64,000 bases of DNA from Candidatus Cloacimonadota bacterium (GCA_002742885.1 PDOO01000033.1:1-64000), one strand, 5' to 3'; shown: positions 16,670-25,999, counted from the stretch's first letter. Notes: generated from the letters alone by a model not told the origin. A program made the numbers and translations.

Positions 16670-17449
16670 TTATTTCACCCCGATAATGCTTAAACTTGCG
16701 CTTGCTCCGATTCTGTTGGCTCCGGCTTTTATCATGGAAACGGCTGTTTCGGCATCTCTTATTCCGCCGGCGGCTTTCACGCCTATTTTGGGACCTGCGA
16801 CTCTTCTCATCAGCCTGACATCCTCGGTTTTTGCTCCGGAAGTTCCGAACCCGGTGGAAGTTTTTATAAATTCGGCTCCGGCTTTTTTGGAAATTAAGGC
16901 AGCTTTAACAATATCTTCCTGCGTCAAATAACAATTTTCGAAAATTACTTTTAGCAACGAACCGTGATTACGGCAGGTGTCGGCTATTCTTTTTATCTCA
17001 TTGTAAACTTTATCGTATTTTTTATCCAACATTCCGGCAATGTTGATAACCATATCAATTTCTTCAGCTCCGGACTTACAGGCATCCGATGTTTCCATTA
17101 TTTTAGCCTGAGCAGTGTTTGCCCCGAGAGGAAATCCGATAACCGTACATACGGGAACGGTTTTGAGTCTTTCTTTCGCATGTTCTATATTAGTCGGATT
17201 AATGCATACGGAAGCAAATTTATATTTCTCTGCTTCATCGCAAAGCTTGTTTATATCCTCTTCCGAAGAAACAGCTTTTAAAGCAGTGTGATCAATCAAA
17301 CATGCCAAATTGTCAGTTTCCGCCAATTGATCTTTTTCGCCGAAACGACAGTAAACGCATTGAAGACAAATTTCATGCTCTCCTCCGCAACGGCATTTAC
17401 GGTTCTCGTCCAAATCGAAAAGATCCAGCGCAATTTTTTTTATGTTCAT
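16670..17449 (-). CDS. deoC: Deoxyribose-phosphate aldolase with N-terminal cysteine-rich extension
   Basis: The 259-residue class I aldolase cleaves 2-deoxyribose-5-phosphate to acetaldehyde and glyceraldehyde-3-phosphate. The DeoC core spans about 46-259. It has LIDHTALK, EIDMVIN (Asp132), KVIFENC, the Schiff-base Lys196 in FIKTSTGF, and Lys225 in GVKAAGG. The first 40 residues are an addition not found in standard DeoC. They carry five cysteines (C19, C21, C28, C31, C34; CRCGG, then CLQCVYC), which suggests a small metal-binding knuckle. It lies between rlmN and thyX in the operon (13-base gap upstream, none downstream), a plausible nucleotide-salvage grouping. Confidence 0.93.
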   Translation of the reverse strand: MNIKKIALDLFDLDENRKCRCGGEHEICLQCVYCRFGEKDQLAETDNLACLIDHTALKAVSSEEDINKLCDEAEKYKFASVCINPTNIEHAKERLKTVPVCTVIGFPLGANTAQAKIMETSDACKSGAEEIDMVINIAGMLDKKYDKVYNEIKRIADTCRNHGSLLKVIFENCYLTQEDIVKAALISKKAGAEFIKTSTGFGTSGAKTEDVRLMRRVAGPKIGVKAAGGIRDAETAVSMIKAGANRIGASASLSIIGVK

Positions 17450-17461
17450 TTCAGGTTCTCC

Positions 17462-18493
17462 TTATTTTTGATATTTACCTGCCAATTGACCGCAAGCGGC
17501 AGCTATATCGTCTCCTTTACTGCGTCTGACTGTCAAAGCGCAACTCAAATTTTTCAATTCATCCAAAAAATCATCGATTTCTTTTTCTCCCGGCGCGATA
17601 AAATCACTCTCCTCTATGCTGTTCCACGGAATAAGATTTAATTTGCAGGATAAATCACCGACATATTTCTTTAATGCTTTTATATCTTCTTTGCCCATAG
17701 TAAAATTTTTTATCATGATGTATTCGAAAGTTACCCTGAATTTACTCTTTCTGAGATAATAACGCACTGCTTTTTTTAATTCTTCGAGATCATATTTCAA
17801 ATTAATCGGCATAAATTTATTTCGCTTAGCGTTTATCGCAGAATTCAGACTTACGGCAAGCTTTACTTTTATGCCGGAATCAGCTAACTTAAAAATACCC
17901 GGAACTGCTCCGCAAGTGGAAATCGTAATCCGTCTCGGACTGAATTTCAAATATTTATCGTTTTGAATTATTTTCAATGATTTTATGACGTTTTCAAAAT
18001 TGTCCAAAGGTTCTCCCATGCCCATATACACGATATTCGTCAGTTTCCCGGGGAGAGATTCTTTCATTCCCGATAAAATTTGTCCTATGATTTCCGAAGT
18101 CGTCAACTGACGTTTTAAACCGATTTTGCCGGTAGCGCAAAATTGACATTGTCGTCCGCATCCTGCTTGAGAAGAAACGCATAACGTTATTTTATCGCCC
18201 GCAGGCATTAAAACAGATTCTATATATTCTTCGTCTCTGAGCTTCAAAAGATATTTTTTGCTGCCGTCCGATGAATAAGAAATTTTTTCTGTTTTAGGAA
18301 TATAAAGCGGAAGCTCATTATTTACAGTTTCTCTGAAATCAGCCGGCAAATCCGTCATTTTATCGTAAGAAAAAACAAATTTATTGAAAATCCAATTCAA
18401 AATTTGACGAAGTCTGTATTTTTTCCAGCCTTTAGCTTCAAAATATTCTTCAGGATTTTCGGTAAGCAAAGAAAGAAAATCAAGATTCTTCAC
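17462..18493 (-). CDS. rlmN: Dual-specificity RNA methyltransferase RlmN
   Basis: The 343-residue radical SAM enzyme methylates C2 of 23S rRNA A2503 and of A37 in some tRNAs. The iron-sulfur cluster motif is C112-x3-C116-x2-C119 (CGRQCQFC). The N-terminal accessory domain contains KGWKKYRLRQILNWIF, and GMGEPLDN and STCGAVPG are typical. The methyl-carrying Cys lies in AACGQLAG near the C-terminus. It overlaps the end of the PSP1 gene by 14 bases. Confidence 0.96.
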   Translation of the reverse strand: MKNLDFLSLLTENPEEYFEAKGWKKYRLRQILNWIFNKFVFSYDKMTDLPADFRETVNNELPLYIPKTEKISYSSDGSKKYLLKLRDEEYIESVLMPAGDKITLCVSSQAGCGRQCQFCATGKIGLKRQLTTSEIIGQILSGMKESLPGKLTNIVYMGMGEPLDNFENVIKSLKIIQNDKYLKFSPRRITISTCGAVPGIFKLADSGIKVKLAVSLNSAINAKRNKFMPINLKYDLEELKKAVRYYLRKSKFRVTFEYIMIKNFTMGKEDIKALKKYVGDLSCKLNLIPWNSIEESDFIAPGEKEIDDFLDELKNLSCALTVRRSKGDDIAAACGQLAGKYQK

Positions 18494-19346
18494 AGCAGCT
18501 TTTTCCGTTATTTTTTGCTTTCCGGGGACAATTATTCCCTGTGCAGCTTAAAAATTCATCCAAAGACAAAACAGTAATTTCCTGACTGTTGTTCATAAGA
18601 TGAACTTTTTGATTATAAATATCATTTTTATAGACATAGTTTTTCATGTTTTTGTAAAAAACGGTTTCTCCGGTTTCAGGAAAGTTTTTATTTCTTTCGA
18701 TGTACAAATCTTCTTCATACTGGAGACAACACAAAAGTCTTCCGCAAGGTCCGAAAATTTTGTCAAGATTACGATTAAGATTTTGATGTTTTGCCATTTT
18801 TATGGTTATGGGATGAAATGATTTTAGGTAAGCGGAACAGCAATACTGATAACCGCACATACCGAAACCGCCCATCCGTTTGGCTTCATAACGTCCGTTG
18901 GTTTGATGAAGTTCTATCCTGGTAAGAAAAATTGAAGCAAGTTCCCGAACAAATTCCCGGAAATCGACTCTTTCCTCAGCGCGGAAAAAAAAAGTCAATT
19001 TACTGCCGTCTAATTGGTAAAGAGTTTCAACTAATTTCATTTCCAACGGATATTTTTTCAAAATATCAAGGAAAACGTCTTTAGCTTTTTTTTCTTCTTC
19101 TTGTACAGAAGCAAGTTTGCTCAAGTCCTGTTCGTCGGCAACTCTCAAAATATTGAAAACTTTCTGCGAATCCAAAGCTTTTTCCAATGTTTCGGAATTA
19201 ACATAATTATAAACAACTTCAACAATTTCAATACCGCGTTCAATTTCAATAATGACCTTTTGCCCGGGAGTCAGATCAAAATTATCGGGGTTAAGAACAT
19301 ATCCCGTACGCCCCGAACGAAATTCAATTTCCACAAATTCTTTCAT
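18480..19346 (-). CDS. PSP1 domain protein, RicT/YaaT-like
   Basis: The 288-residue cytosolic protein has the PSP1 C-terminal domain: FFRAEERVDFREFVRELA, then a cysteine-rich stretch (GFGMCGYQYCCSAYL, CGRLLCCLQYEE) typical of RicT/YaaT. In Bacillus RicT is part of the RicA-RicF-RicT complex, which carries iron-sulfur clusters and affects RNA processing. The partners are not visible here. The C-terminal tail has additional cysteines (CTGNNCPRK, SCCEES). It is first in the operon. A small dyad, TGTGT-AA-ACACA, lies upstream at 19368-19379. Confidence 0.9.
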   Translation of the reverse strand: MKEFVEIEFRSGRTGYVLNPDNFDLTPGQKVIIEIERGIEIVEVVYNYVNSETLEKALDSQKVFNILRVADEQDLSKLASVQEEEKKAKDVFLDILKKYPLEMKLVETLYQLDGSKLTFFFRAEERVDFREFVRELASIFLTRIELHQTNGRYEAKRMGGFGMCGYQYCCSAYLKSFHPITIKMAKHQNLNRNLDKIFGPCGRLLCCLQYEEDLYIERNKNFPETGETVFYKNMKNYVYKNDIYNQKVHLMNNSQEITVLSLDEFLSCTGNNCPRKAKNNGKSCCEES

Positions 19347-19753
19347 ATTTATTCCTTATATATCAATTGTGTAAACACAAAAACTGATGTCATATTTTAA
19401 TTTCGATTATCTTAAAAAAGAAAAATCTGATTATCTTAATATTTCAAGCAAAAATTAGGCTTTTTCTTGTAAAGATATTTTTCTCAATTAACCTAAACTG
19501 TTATCTCTATAATTGTAATTTCGTTCCGAAGAAAAATTATTTTATCAGGATAAAGCATTGGAATAATCAGGTTTCATATAAATAATTGTCTCCAATAAAC
19601 AAGTAATATCGAGTGATTTTATAAATTTAACAGATAAAAATCAGATGATAAAAATACTTTCCCGACTAAAACATTGACCTCAAAATACGAAGAAATTTTT
19701 TTTATCTTAAAATATCCCTTATAATGAATATCATAAAACATACAGGAGGCAAA
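19347..19753. other. 407-base divergent intergenic region (PSP1 operon and fucosidase)
   Basis: No gene is supported here. The region is AT-rich and must hold two divergent promoters. Visible elements are a 5+5 dyad (TGTGT-AA-ACACA, 19368-19379) close to the PSP1 start, and a TATAAT close to the fucosidase ATG without a good -35. No riboswitch-like fold was recognised. Confidence 0.5.
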
Positions 19754-21040
19754 ATGTCATTCGTTCCTCGCAAAAATATGCTCTGGTGGCACAATTCAAA
19801 ATTCGGAATGTTCATTCATTGGGGGCTTTATGCTTTGCCGGCTCGCCACGAATGGGTAAAAAATTATGAAGAAATGACTACAGAAAAATATCAAAAATAT
19901 TTTGATCATTTTTATCCCGATCTTTTTGATCCGGAAGATTGGGCAAAACAGGCAAAAAATGCCGGCATGAAATATTTTATTATAACGACTAAACATCATG
20001 ACGGTTTTTGTCTTTGGGATTCAAAATTTACCGATTATAAAGTTACCGAAACTCCCTGGGGAAAAGATTTAATCAAACCGCTGGTAAAAGCGTTTTCAAA
20101 AGAAGGCATAAAAACAGGATTTTATTATTCTTTGCTTGATTGGCATCATCCCCATTTTACTATAGACAGACATCATCCGCAAAGAAATTCTCCCGACAGA
20201 GAAAAATTAAATTCTAAACGAGACATGAAAATTTATCAACAATATATAAAAGATCAAATTACGGAATTATTGTCGGAATTCGGCAAAATTGATTGCCTGT
20301 TTTTGGACTACTCATATCCGGAAGGAGAAGACGGAAAAGGAGCTGAAGATTGGGATTCTGAAAATCTTATAAATCTTATCAGAAATTTACAGCCTGAAAT
20401 TACAGTAAACGACAGACTTGATTTAATGAACAATCCCGGAGGTTGGGATTATATCTCTCCTGAACAATTCAAATTAACTTCCTGGCCTGAAAAAGACGGG
20501 AAAAAAATTGCTTGGGAAACATGCCAAACCTTCAGCGGTTCATGGGGATATTTCAGAGATGAATATACTTGGAAGTCTCCGGATCAACTTTTGGGTTTGC
20601 TTATCGAAACCGTATCAAAAGGAGGAAATTTACTTTTAAATGTCGGACCTGACGGAAGAGGATGCTTTGATAATCGAGCGAAAAAAGCTTTAAAAGAAAT
20701 AGGCAAATGGATGAAATTCAACTCCCGTTCAATTTATAAATGCACGCAAGCGCCCGAATATTTTGAAGCTCCGGAAAATACGATTTTGACTTATAATCCT
20801 GAGTCAAAACGACTTTATATTCATATTTTGGCATGGCCGACAGGAAAAATAACCATAAAAAATGCAGCAGATAAAATTAAATACGCTCAACTCTTACACG
20901 ATGCTTCGGAAGTTCTTTTTTCAGATAAAGACGGAGGACCTCTCAGGGAAAACAAAGTTGAAAAAAACGCCGTTGTCATGAGCTTACCGATAAAAAAACC
21001 TGAAATTGAAATTCCCGTAATAGAAGTATTTTTGAAATAA
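19754..21040 (+). CDS. Alpha-L-fucosidase, glycoside hydrolase family 29
   Basis: The 428-residue enzyme shows the GH29 hallmarks: WWHNSKFGMFIHWGLYALP at the N-terminus, YFIITTKHHDGFCLWDS, DWHHPHF, and the catalytic nucleophile Asp185 in CLFLDYSYPEG. A late SKGGNLLLNVGPDGRG motif is also present. No signal peptide is seen, so it should be cytoplasmic and act on imported fuco-oligosaccharides. The C-terminal beta domain is short. The start at 19754 is set by GGAGG 4 bases upstream; an ATG at 19724 has no ribosome binding site. It is a lone gene with its own terminator. No fucose transport or catabolic genes are nearby. Confidence 0.93.
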   Translation: MSFVPRKNMLWWHNSKFGMFIHWGLYALPARHEWVKNYEEMTTEKYQKYFDHFYPDLFDPEDWAKQAKNAGMKYFIITTKHHDGFCLWDSKFTDYKVTETPWGKDLIKPLVKAFSKEGIKTGFYYSLLDWHHPHFTIDRHHPQRNSPDREKLNSKRDMKIYQQYIKDQITELLSEFGKIDCLFLDYSYPEGEDGKGAEDWDSENLINLIRNLQPEITVNDRLDLMNNPGGWDYISPEQFKLTSWPEKDGKKIAWETCQTFSGSWGYFRDEYTWKSPDQLLGLLIETVSKGGNLLLNVGPDGRGCFDNRAKKALKEIGKWMKFNSRSIYKCTQAPEYFEAPENTILTYNPESKRLYIHILAWPTGKITIKNAADKIKYAQLLHDASEVLFSDKDGGPLRENKVEKNAVVMSLPIKKPEIEIPVIEVFLK

Positions 21041-21097
21041 GATAAAATACGATATAAGATTTAAAGATAAGAATAATTGCAGAGACAACAATTACCG

Positions 21098-21127
21098 ACA
21101 GCCTCAAATTTACGAGGCTGTTTTTTA
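21098..21127 (+). terminator. Rho-independent terminator after the fucosidase gene
   Basis: An 8-bp perfect stem (ACAGCCTC with GAGGCTGT) around an 8-base loop is followed by TTTTTT on the plus strand. Confidence 0.9.
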
Positions 21128-21174
21128 TGAAAAATTTAATCAAGGAAAATTTTACGCTAACAACTGAATACTGT

Positions 21175-21204
21175 AAAAAAAGCCCCGAACTTCTGTCCGA
21201 GGCT
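21175..21204 (-). terminator. Rho-independent terminator after the candidate selenoprotein gene
   Basis: On the minus strand an imperfect 10-bp stem (AGCC.CG.AC with its complement, two mismatches) is followed by seven T residues, 20 bases after the stop codon. Confidence 0.75.
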
Positions 21205-21224
21205 TGTATAATTTAAAATACCGA

Positions 21225-23468
21225 TTATTTCATAAGAAGAATTTTATCGGTTTTACTGTAATTTGAAGTGTTCAATCTTACATAATAGACACCGCTTGCA
21301 ACAGATTTATTATGATCATCCGTACCGTTCCACTGAACAGAATGAGGACCGGCTTCCATCATTCCGTTTTGAAGTGTTCTTACAACCTGTCCTTTTACGT
21401 TGTAAATAACAAGAGAGACGTCAGTTGCTTTACCGATTGAGAACTTAACGGAAGTAGAAGGATTAAAGGGATTGGGGTAAGATCCGAGGTAAGCTGTACT
21501 GCCTGTAAAGACATCATCATTGTCCATGACAAAGATTTCAACTTCCGGAGAAGGCGCAGATTCCTGATCTCCGTAAAGAGCAGTTACATAATAAGTATAA
21601 GTTTCATTCTGAACAGGAATTTCGCTGTCGGTATAAGTTCTTGCTTCAGGATTAGAAACTACAGAAATCATTTCTCCGTTTCTGTAAACCTTGAATCCGG
21701 TTAAATCTCTTGTTTTTACGGCAACAACCTTTACATCCCCTGCTCTGGAGTAAGGTTTTTCGGAAATTGTTTTTGAGTAAGAGACCAAATCAGCTGTATC
21801 AATATTAATTACTCTCTCTTCGTCGGAAATACTTACAGCATCAATAAACCAAACATACCATAATCCGTCATTTGTAGGTCCGTCAACAGCTTGCCAAGCA
21901 AACTTTACGGTTTCACCTGCATAAGCGTTCAAATCAATATTAACGGGAGAATCATACATGTTATCGCCTTCCGGTAAAGCGGAGGCATCCCAAAGTTCTG
22001 TCCAAGTTGAACCGTTATCGGTTGAAATCTTAACATAGTAATGATCGGCATGAGTAGAACCGTAATGACAATAAGTCCAGAAATTAAGGAACATTCCGTT
22101 TCCTAAAGTGTAATTATCGCTGATCAGCCATTCATCTTGATGACCGTAATCCCACCCGAGTTTTGCTTGAAATTCGCCGTCAACGGGAACAACATCTCCG
22201 GACGGATAAGAAACGATACCTTCTTGCATCCAACTTTGAGCAACATTAGTTACTACTGCATCCCAACCTGCCGGAGGAACTGATTCTTCAAAGCTTTCAC
22301 CTTCAAATTCGTCTCCGCCGTTGCCTTCGCCCGGCATAGTCCAGGTAAGCAAAACGTTATTCTCGTAATCGTTTGTAATGTCAGCTGTCAAAGTTTCGGG
22401 AGCAATCAAGTCATCTCCGCCGCCGTTACCTACGGTAAAAGTATATTCTGTCGTTCCGTTACTTCCGCCCTGTCCTTCACTCAATACTTCTCCGTCTGCC
22501 GCAACAAATTCCCAGGTATTTTCATTTCCGTAACCGTCTGCAGCCGTGTAAGTATAGGTATAAGTTCCTTCTTCAAGCTCAAATAAAGCTTGATTTTCAG
22601 ACTCGCCTTGTCCGCATGAATATTGCTGACCTTCGAAAGTTATATAATTGAAATTTCCGTTATATCCCCATCCGTCACCGTATGAATCATGCATATAAAG
22701 AGTTACAATATTTGAATTAGGATCATAGACGGTAACGTTAAAATCGCATGAAGCATTATCTTCACCTGCTGTTGCGTTAATTATAACGGAAGTTGAACCG
22801 GATGTATTTCCTGCCGTAACAGTTAAATTGTTTCCGTCAAGTTCAGCTGAAGCAATATCAGCATTATTGCTTTGAACGGTAAAACTGATTTCATTTCCGT
22901 TAGGATCGATAAATAAGTTTGAAATGTCGAAAGAAAGACTTTCGTTGTATCCGATAATTTGATCATCAATTGAATTAATTTGATGAAGATGATTAAAATC
23001 ATTGACAGCTTGATTGACATAAGGGGTTACTGAAGCACCGTTGTCTCCGTAGTAAAGCTGATACCCAGGACCGATTACTGCAAAGAACGGAACATATCCG
23101 TTTCCGAATGCAGCGTAATGATTGTACATGGCGCTGCTTGCGGGATAAGTTTGATCAGGAACAGTTCCGGCTGCTTCCCAGTCTGTAGTTGATACAAAAA
23201 AAGCGCTTTGATCTGCTTCATAGTTATTTGCCCATATTGATTGTATATTCGGCGCCGCCGCAACACAACCCGGTCAGCCGGTACCGCCGAAGAAAATCAT
23301 AACCGGTTTTCCGGCATCAATCTGTTCGTAAATAGAGGTTGTTCCGGATTCTCCTCCCGGAATCTGATAATCGAATGTTATATCATCTACAATATCTCCG
23401 ACATCGTATGCGGCAAATAATCCGCAGGTAAGCAAGATTGCCATGATAAACATCAGTACTCTTTTCAT
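21225..23468 (-). CDS. Candidate selenoprotein: exported thioredoxin-like/adhesin protein with in-frame UGA (U65-P-G-C68)
   Basis: Read through one in-frame TGA at 23276-23274, the gene encodes 747 residues. In order: a signal peptide (1-19, ending GLFAA), then a thioredoxin-like domain. In that domain PVMIFFGGTG is followed by the UGA, then PGCVAAAPN and later GYVPFFAVIG. Next come Ig-like segments, a 'cleaved adhesin' domain around 450-560, an FN3 domain, and the C-terminal sorting module (SYPNPFNPSTSVKFSI, YNVKGQVVRTL, final KILLMK). The UGA takes the place of the first cysteine of a CxxC redox motif. A stem-loop of bacterial SECIS type follows it. The start at 23468 has GGAG 6 bases upstream. 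Both flanks (64 and 682 codons) are fully open in this frame and contain matched halves of one domain. A point mutation or sequencing error (TGC or TGT to TGA) would give the same picture; selAB/C/D are not in the window. Confidence 0.75.
23241..23268 (-). promoter_or_regulatory. Candidate bacterial SECIS element downstream of the in-frame UGA
   Basis: Five bases after the UGA (minus strand) a stem-loop begins. UUGUGU pairs with AUACAA (one G.U), then a 2x3 internal loop, then CGGC pairs with GCCG around a GGC loop. The apical loop begins 17 bases after the UGA and its first base is G. The published bacterial SECIS model asks for 16-37 bases between UGA and loop and a G among the first two loop bases; both are met. 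Hairpins of this size also arise by chance. Confidence 0.55.
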
Positions 23469-23718
23469 AATATCTCCTTTTTTTTTGTTGTTAAGGGTTA
23501 ATTTTATGATGAAATTTTTTTTGAGTCTTTTACATTTTAACTTAATTTTTGTAAAGATTTTTTTTGACAATGGCGAAAATTATAGATTCAGGCAGAAAAA
23601 TATCGATTCAAGATATCAGTCCTGATTCCGTTTTTTTATAAGAATCTTAAACTCTGAATTTCTAAAATATAATGAAATTTATGGTAAAAAGGATAAAAAA
23701 TAATTAAAGTTTTGCAAT

Positions 23719-23750
23719 AAAAAAAGCGGCATGAAAACCGCTTTTTATTT
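23719..23750 (-). terminator. Terminator after frr (T-runs on both sides)
   Basis: AAAAAGCGG pairs with CCGCTTTTT around CATGAAAA-type loop bases. The A and T tracts flank a GC core, so it can work in both directions. It lies about 25 bases after the frr stop. Confidence 0.8.
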
Positions 23751-23769
23751 TATTCAATAATGAAAGAAT

Positions 23770-24324
23770 TTATACTTCCATAATTTCTTTTTCTTTATTG
23801 TTTGCCGATTCGGTAATCTTGTTTATCCAATTATCGGTACTGTCCTGAATATCAGAATTAAATCTTTTTTCGTCATCTTCCGTTATTTCGCTTGCTTTTT
23901 TCTTTTTCTTGGCTATATCGTTTCCGTCGCGACGAATTTTTCTGATTGCAACTTTTCCGTCTTCGGCAAGTTTTTTGATTTGCTTAACGATTTCTTTTCT
24001 CTTTTCTTCGGTCAAAGCCGGGAAAGGAAGTCTTATAACGTTTCCGTCATTCTCCGGAGTTATTCCCAAATTTGCTCCGAGAATAGCTTTTTCAACATCT
24101 GACAACACTTTTTTATCCCAAGGTTTTACGACAATCATTCTGGCTTCCGGAATGGAAATATTGCACAATTGTTTTATCGGAGTGGGAGTGCCGAAATAAT
24201 CAATTTGAATTCTGTCCAAAACGGCGGCGCTGGCTCGCCCGGTTCTTAATTTCGAAAAATTGGCAAGAAGAGCGTTAAAAGTCTTCTCCATTTTTTCTTC
24301 CAAGGATAATAATGTTTCTTCCAT
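23770..24324 (-). CDS. frr: Ribosome recycling factor
   Basis: The 184-residue protein splits post-termination ribosomes together with EF-G. Family motifs are all present: LSKLRTGRASAAVLDRI near residue 20, YFGTPTPIKQL, the Pro-rich turn in IRLPFPALTEEKRKE, and the C-terminal helix with IRKIRRDGND. Length is the norm (185). It is last in rpsB-tsf-pyrH-frr, 9 bases after pyrH, the classic bacterial order. Confidence 0.97.
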   Translation of the reverse strand: MEETLLSLEEKMEKTFNALLANFSKLRTGRASAAVLDRIQIDYFGTPTPIKQLCNISIPEARMIVVKPWDKKVLSDVEKAILGANLGITPENDGNVIRLPFPALTEEKRKEIVKQIKKLAEDGKVAIRKIRRDGNDIAKKKKKASEITEDDEKRFNSDIQDSTDNWINKITESANNKEKEIMEV

Positions 24325-24333
24325 TTTTACTCC

Positions 24334-25062
24334 TTAATTATGAACAAAAGTTCCGACGTTGTTCTTTAATACGGCTTCTTTGAATTGTCCTTTGGCTCCG
24401 ACGTTAAAAATTTTCATGTTAATGTCATTTTCTCGAGCCAAAGAGAAAGCTGTCATATCCATAACATTCAATTTTTTCGCCAAAACTTCGTCATAGGTTA
24501 TGTCTTCGATAAATACGGCTTTTTTGTCTTTCACCGGATCAGCGGAATAAATGCCGTTAACCTTTGTACCTTTCATAACAAGATTAACTTTCAGCTCAAT
24601 TGCCCGCAAAACGGCAGCGGTATCAGTAGTAAAAAACGGATTTCCCGTTCCTCCGCAGAAGAAACAGACTTTACCTTCCTGAAAAGAGGTAAGAGCTCGG
24701 TTCGGAGTGTAAAATTTTACGATTCGATCAATTTTAAATGCCGAATAAACTTCAGACAAGATATTGCGTCTTTTCAAATAATCGCTGACAACCAAAGCAT
24801 TTTGAACAGTTGCCAACATACCGACGTTATCACCGGTTACTCTTTCTATGCCGGAATTTTCAGCTCCTTCCACTCCTCGAAATATGTTTCCTCCGCCGAT
24901 GACGATTCCTATTCTCAAACCGAGTCTTTTTATCTCAACAATGTCATCTATGAGATTTTCCAGGGTGTCATGATCAAAACCGAATCTTTTGGGACCGGCA
25001 AGAAATTCTCCGCTGATTTTCAGTATTATGCGGTGAACTTTTTCGGGTTGATAGACTTTCAT
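24334..25062 (-). CDS. pyrH: UMP kinase
   Basis: The 242-residue amino-acid-kinase-family enzyme phosphorylates UMP to UDP. Motifs: LKISGEFLAG near the N-terminus, VIGGGNIFRG, GDNVGMLATVQNALV, GGTGNPFFTTDTAA and KGTKVNGIYSADP. It forms hexamers regulated by GTP and UTP in other bacteria. It lies 13 bases downstream of tsf in the translation operon. The start ATG is the first in frame and fits the family N-terminus. Confidence 0.97.
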   Translation of the reverse strand: MKVYQPEKVHRIILKISGEFLAGPKRFGFDHDTLENLIDDIVEIKRLGLRIGIVIGGGNIFRGVEGAENSGIERVTGDNVGMLATVQNALVVSDYLKRRNILSEVYSAFKIDRIVKFYTPNRALTSFQEGKVCFFCGGTGNPFFTTDTAAVLRAIELKVNLVMKGTKVNGIYSADPVKDKKAVFIEDITYDEVLAKKLNVMDMTAFSLARENDINMKIFNVGAKGQFKEAVLKNNVGTFVHN

Positions 25063-25075
25063 AAAACACCGACTT

Positions 25076-25957
25076 TTATGCGCCCGTTATTTCTGCAACT
25101 TCAGCTGCGAAATCAACGGATTTTTTTTCAATTCCTTCTCCCAGCATAAAACGAGAAAAGCCTAAAACTTTTACGGAATCGGCATATTTTTCGACGGATA
25201 TTTTATCATCTTTTACGAATTTTTGTTGCATAAGGCAATTATCTTCGTAGAATCTGTTCATTTTACCGATAATAATTTTATCGATGATTTTTTCAGGTTT
25301 TCCTTCTCTGACCAACTCTTTGCGAGTCATTTCTCTTTCTTTCTCAAGATCGGCTTCCGAAATTTGCGATTTGTCAAAATAACGAGGATTCATGGCTGCG
25401 GCATGCATTGCAACATCTTTTGCTTTAACGATATTTTCTTCGTTTGCGTCTCCGCCGGCATTAATAAGCACTCCTATTTTTCCGCCCATGTGGATATAGG
25501 TATGAACGAACCCTTCGGAATTAATTTTTTCAAAACGGCGAATACTCATGTTTTCACCTATTTTTGCGATTTTTTCCGTGATTTTATCGATAATTTTTAC
25601 GCCGTCAATTTCAAAATTATTAAGAGTTTCTACATCTGCGATATCGTTATTCAGAACAACATTTGTTATTTCCTGACCGAGATTTTTAAATTCTTCGCCT
25701 TTTGCCACGAAGTCAGTCTCACAATTGAATTCAAGAATAACTCCGGTCTTTTTATCTTCGGAAACGGCAGCAAAAATATTACCTTCGGCAGCTATGCGGT
25801 CAGCTTTTTTGGCAGCTTTGCTGATTCCTTTTTCACGTAACCAGTCAATAGCTTTGTCCATATCGCCTTCCGAAGCGATAAGAGCCTTTTTACAATCCAT
25901 CATACCGGCTCCGGTTTTTTTTCTGAGATCCATTACGAGTTTTGCGCTTATTGCCAT
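25076..25957 (-). CDS. tsf: Translation elongation factor Ts
   Basis: The 293-residue nucleotide-exchange factor for EF-Tu has the N-terminal UBA-like domain with LRKKTGAGMMDCKKAL. The core motif NCETDFVAK near residue 80 is followed by two dimerisation subdomains and a C-terminal module. The spacing from rpsB is unusually wide (126 bases) and holds a hairpin that may act as an attenuator. AAGGAG precedes the start. Confidence 0.97.
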   Translation of the reverse strand: MAISAKLVMDLRKKTGAGMMDCKKALIASEGDMDKAIDWLREKGISKAAKKADRIAAEGNIFAAVSEDKKTGVILEFNCETDFVAKGEEFKNLGQEITNVVLNNDIADVETLNNFEIDGVKIIDKITEKIAKIGENMSIRRFEKINSEGFVHTYIHMGGKIGVLINAGGDANEENIVKAKDVAMHAAAMNPRYFDKSQISEADLEKEREMTRKELVREGKPEKIIDKIIIGKMNRFYEDNCLMQQKFVKDDKISVEKYADSVKVLGFSRFMLGEGIEKKSVDFAAEVAEITGA

Positions 25958-25999
25958 TTCTATCTCCTTAATTTAAATTATTTTTTGTTTTTTTTAAAA

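Noticed and set aside
23274-23276. Reassigned UGA genetic code (Gly or Trp)
   Set aside because: Several other genes here end cleanly at UGA (exbB, rnhC, cheR, YugP-like), and no other gene in the window contains an in-frame UGA.
21225-23468. Ordinary pseudogene or frameshift
   Set aside because: There is a single in-frame UGA, no indel, and both sides are fully open. It falls on a redox-active cysteine position. Not excluded, but less likely than recoding given the SECIS-like hairpin.
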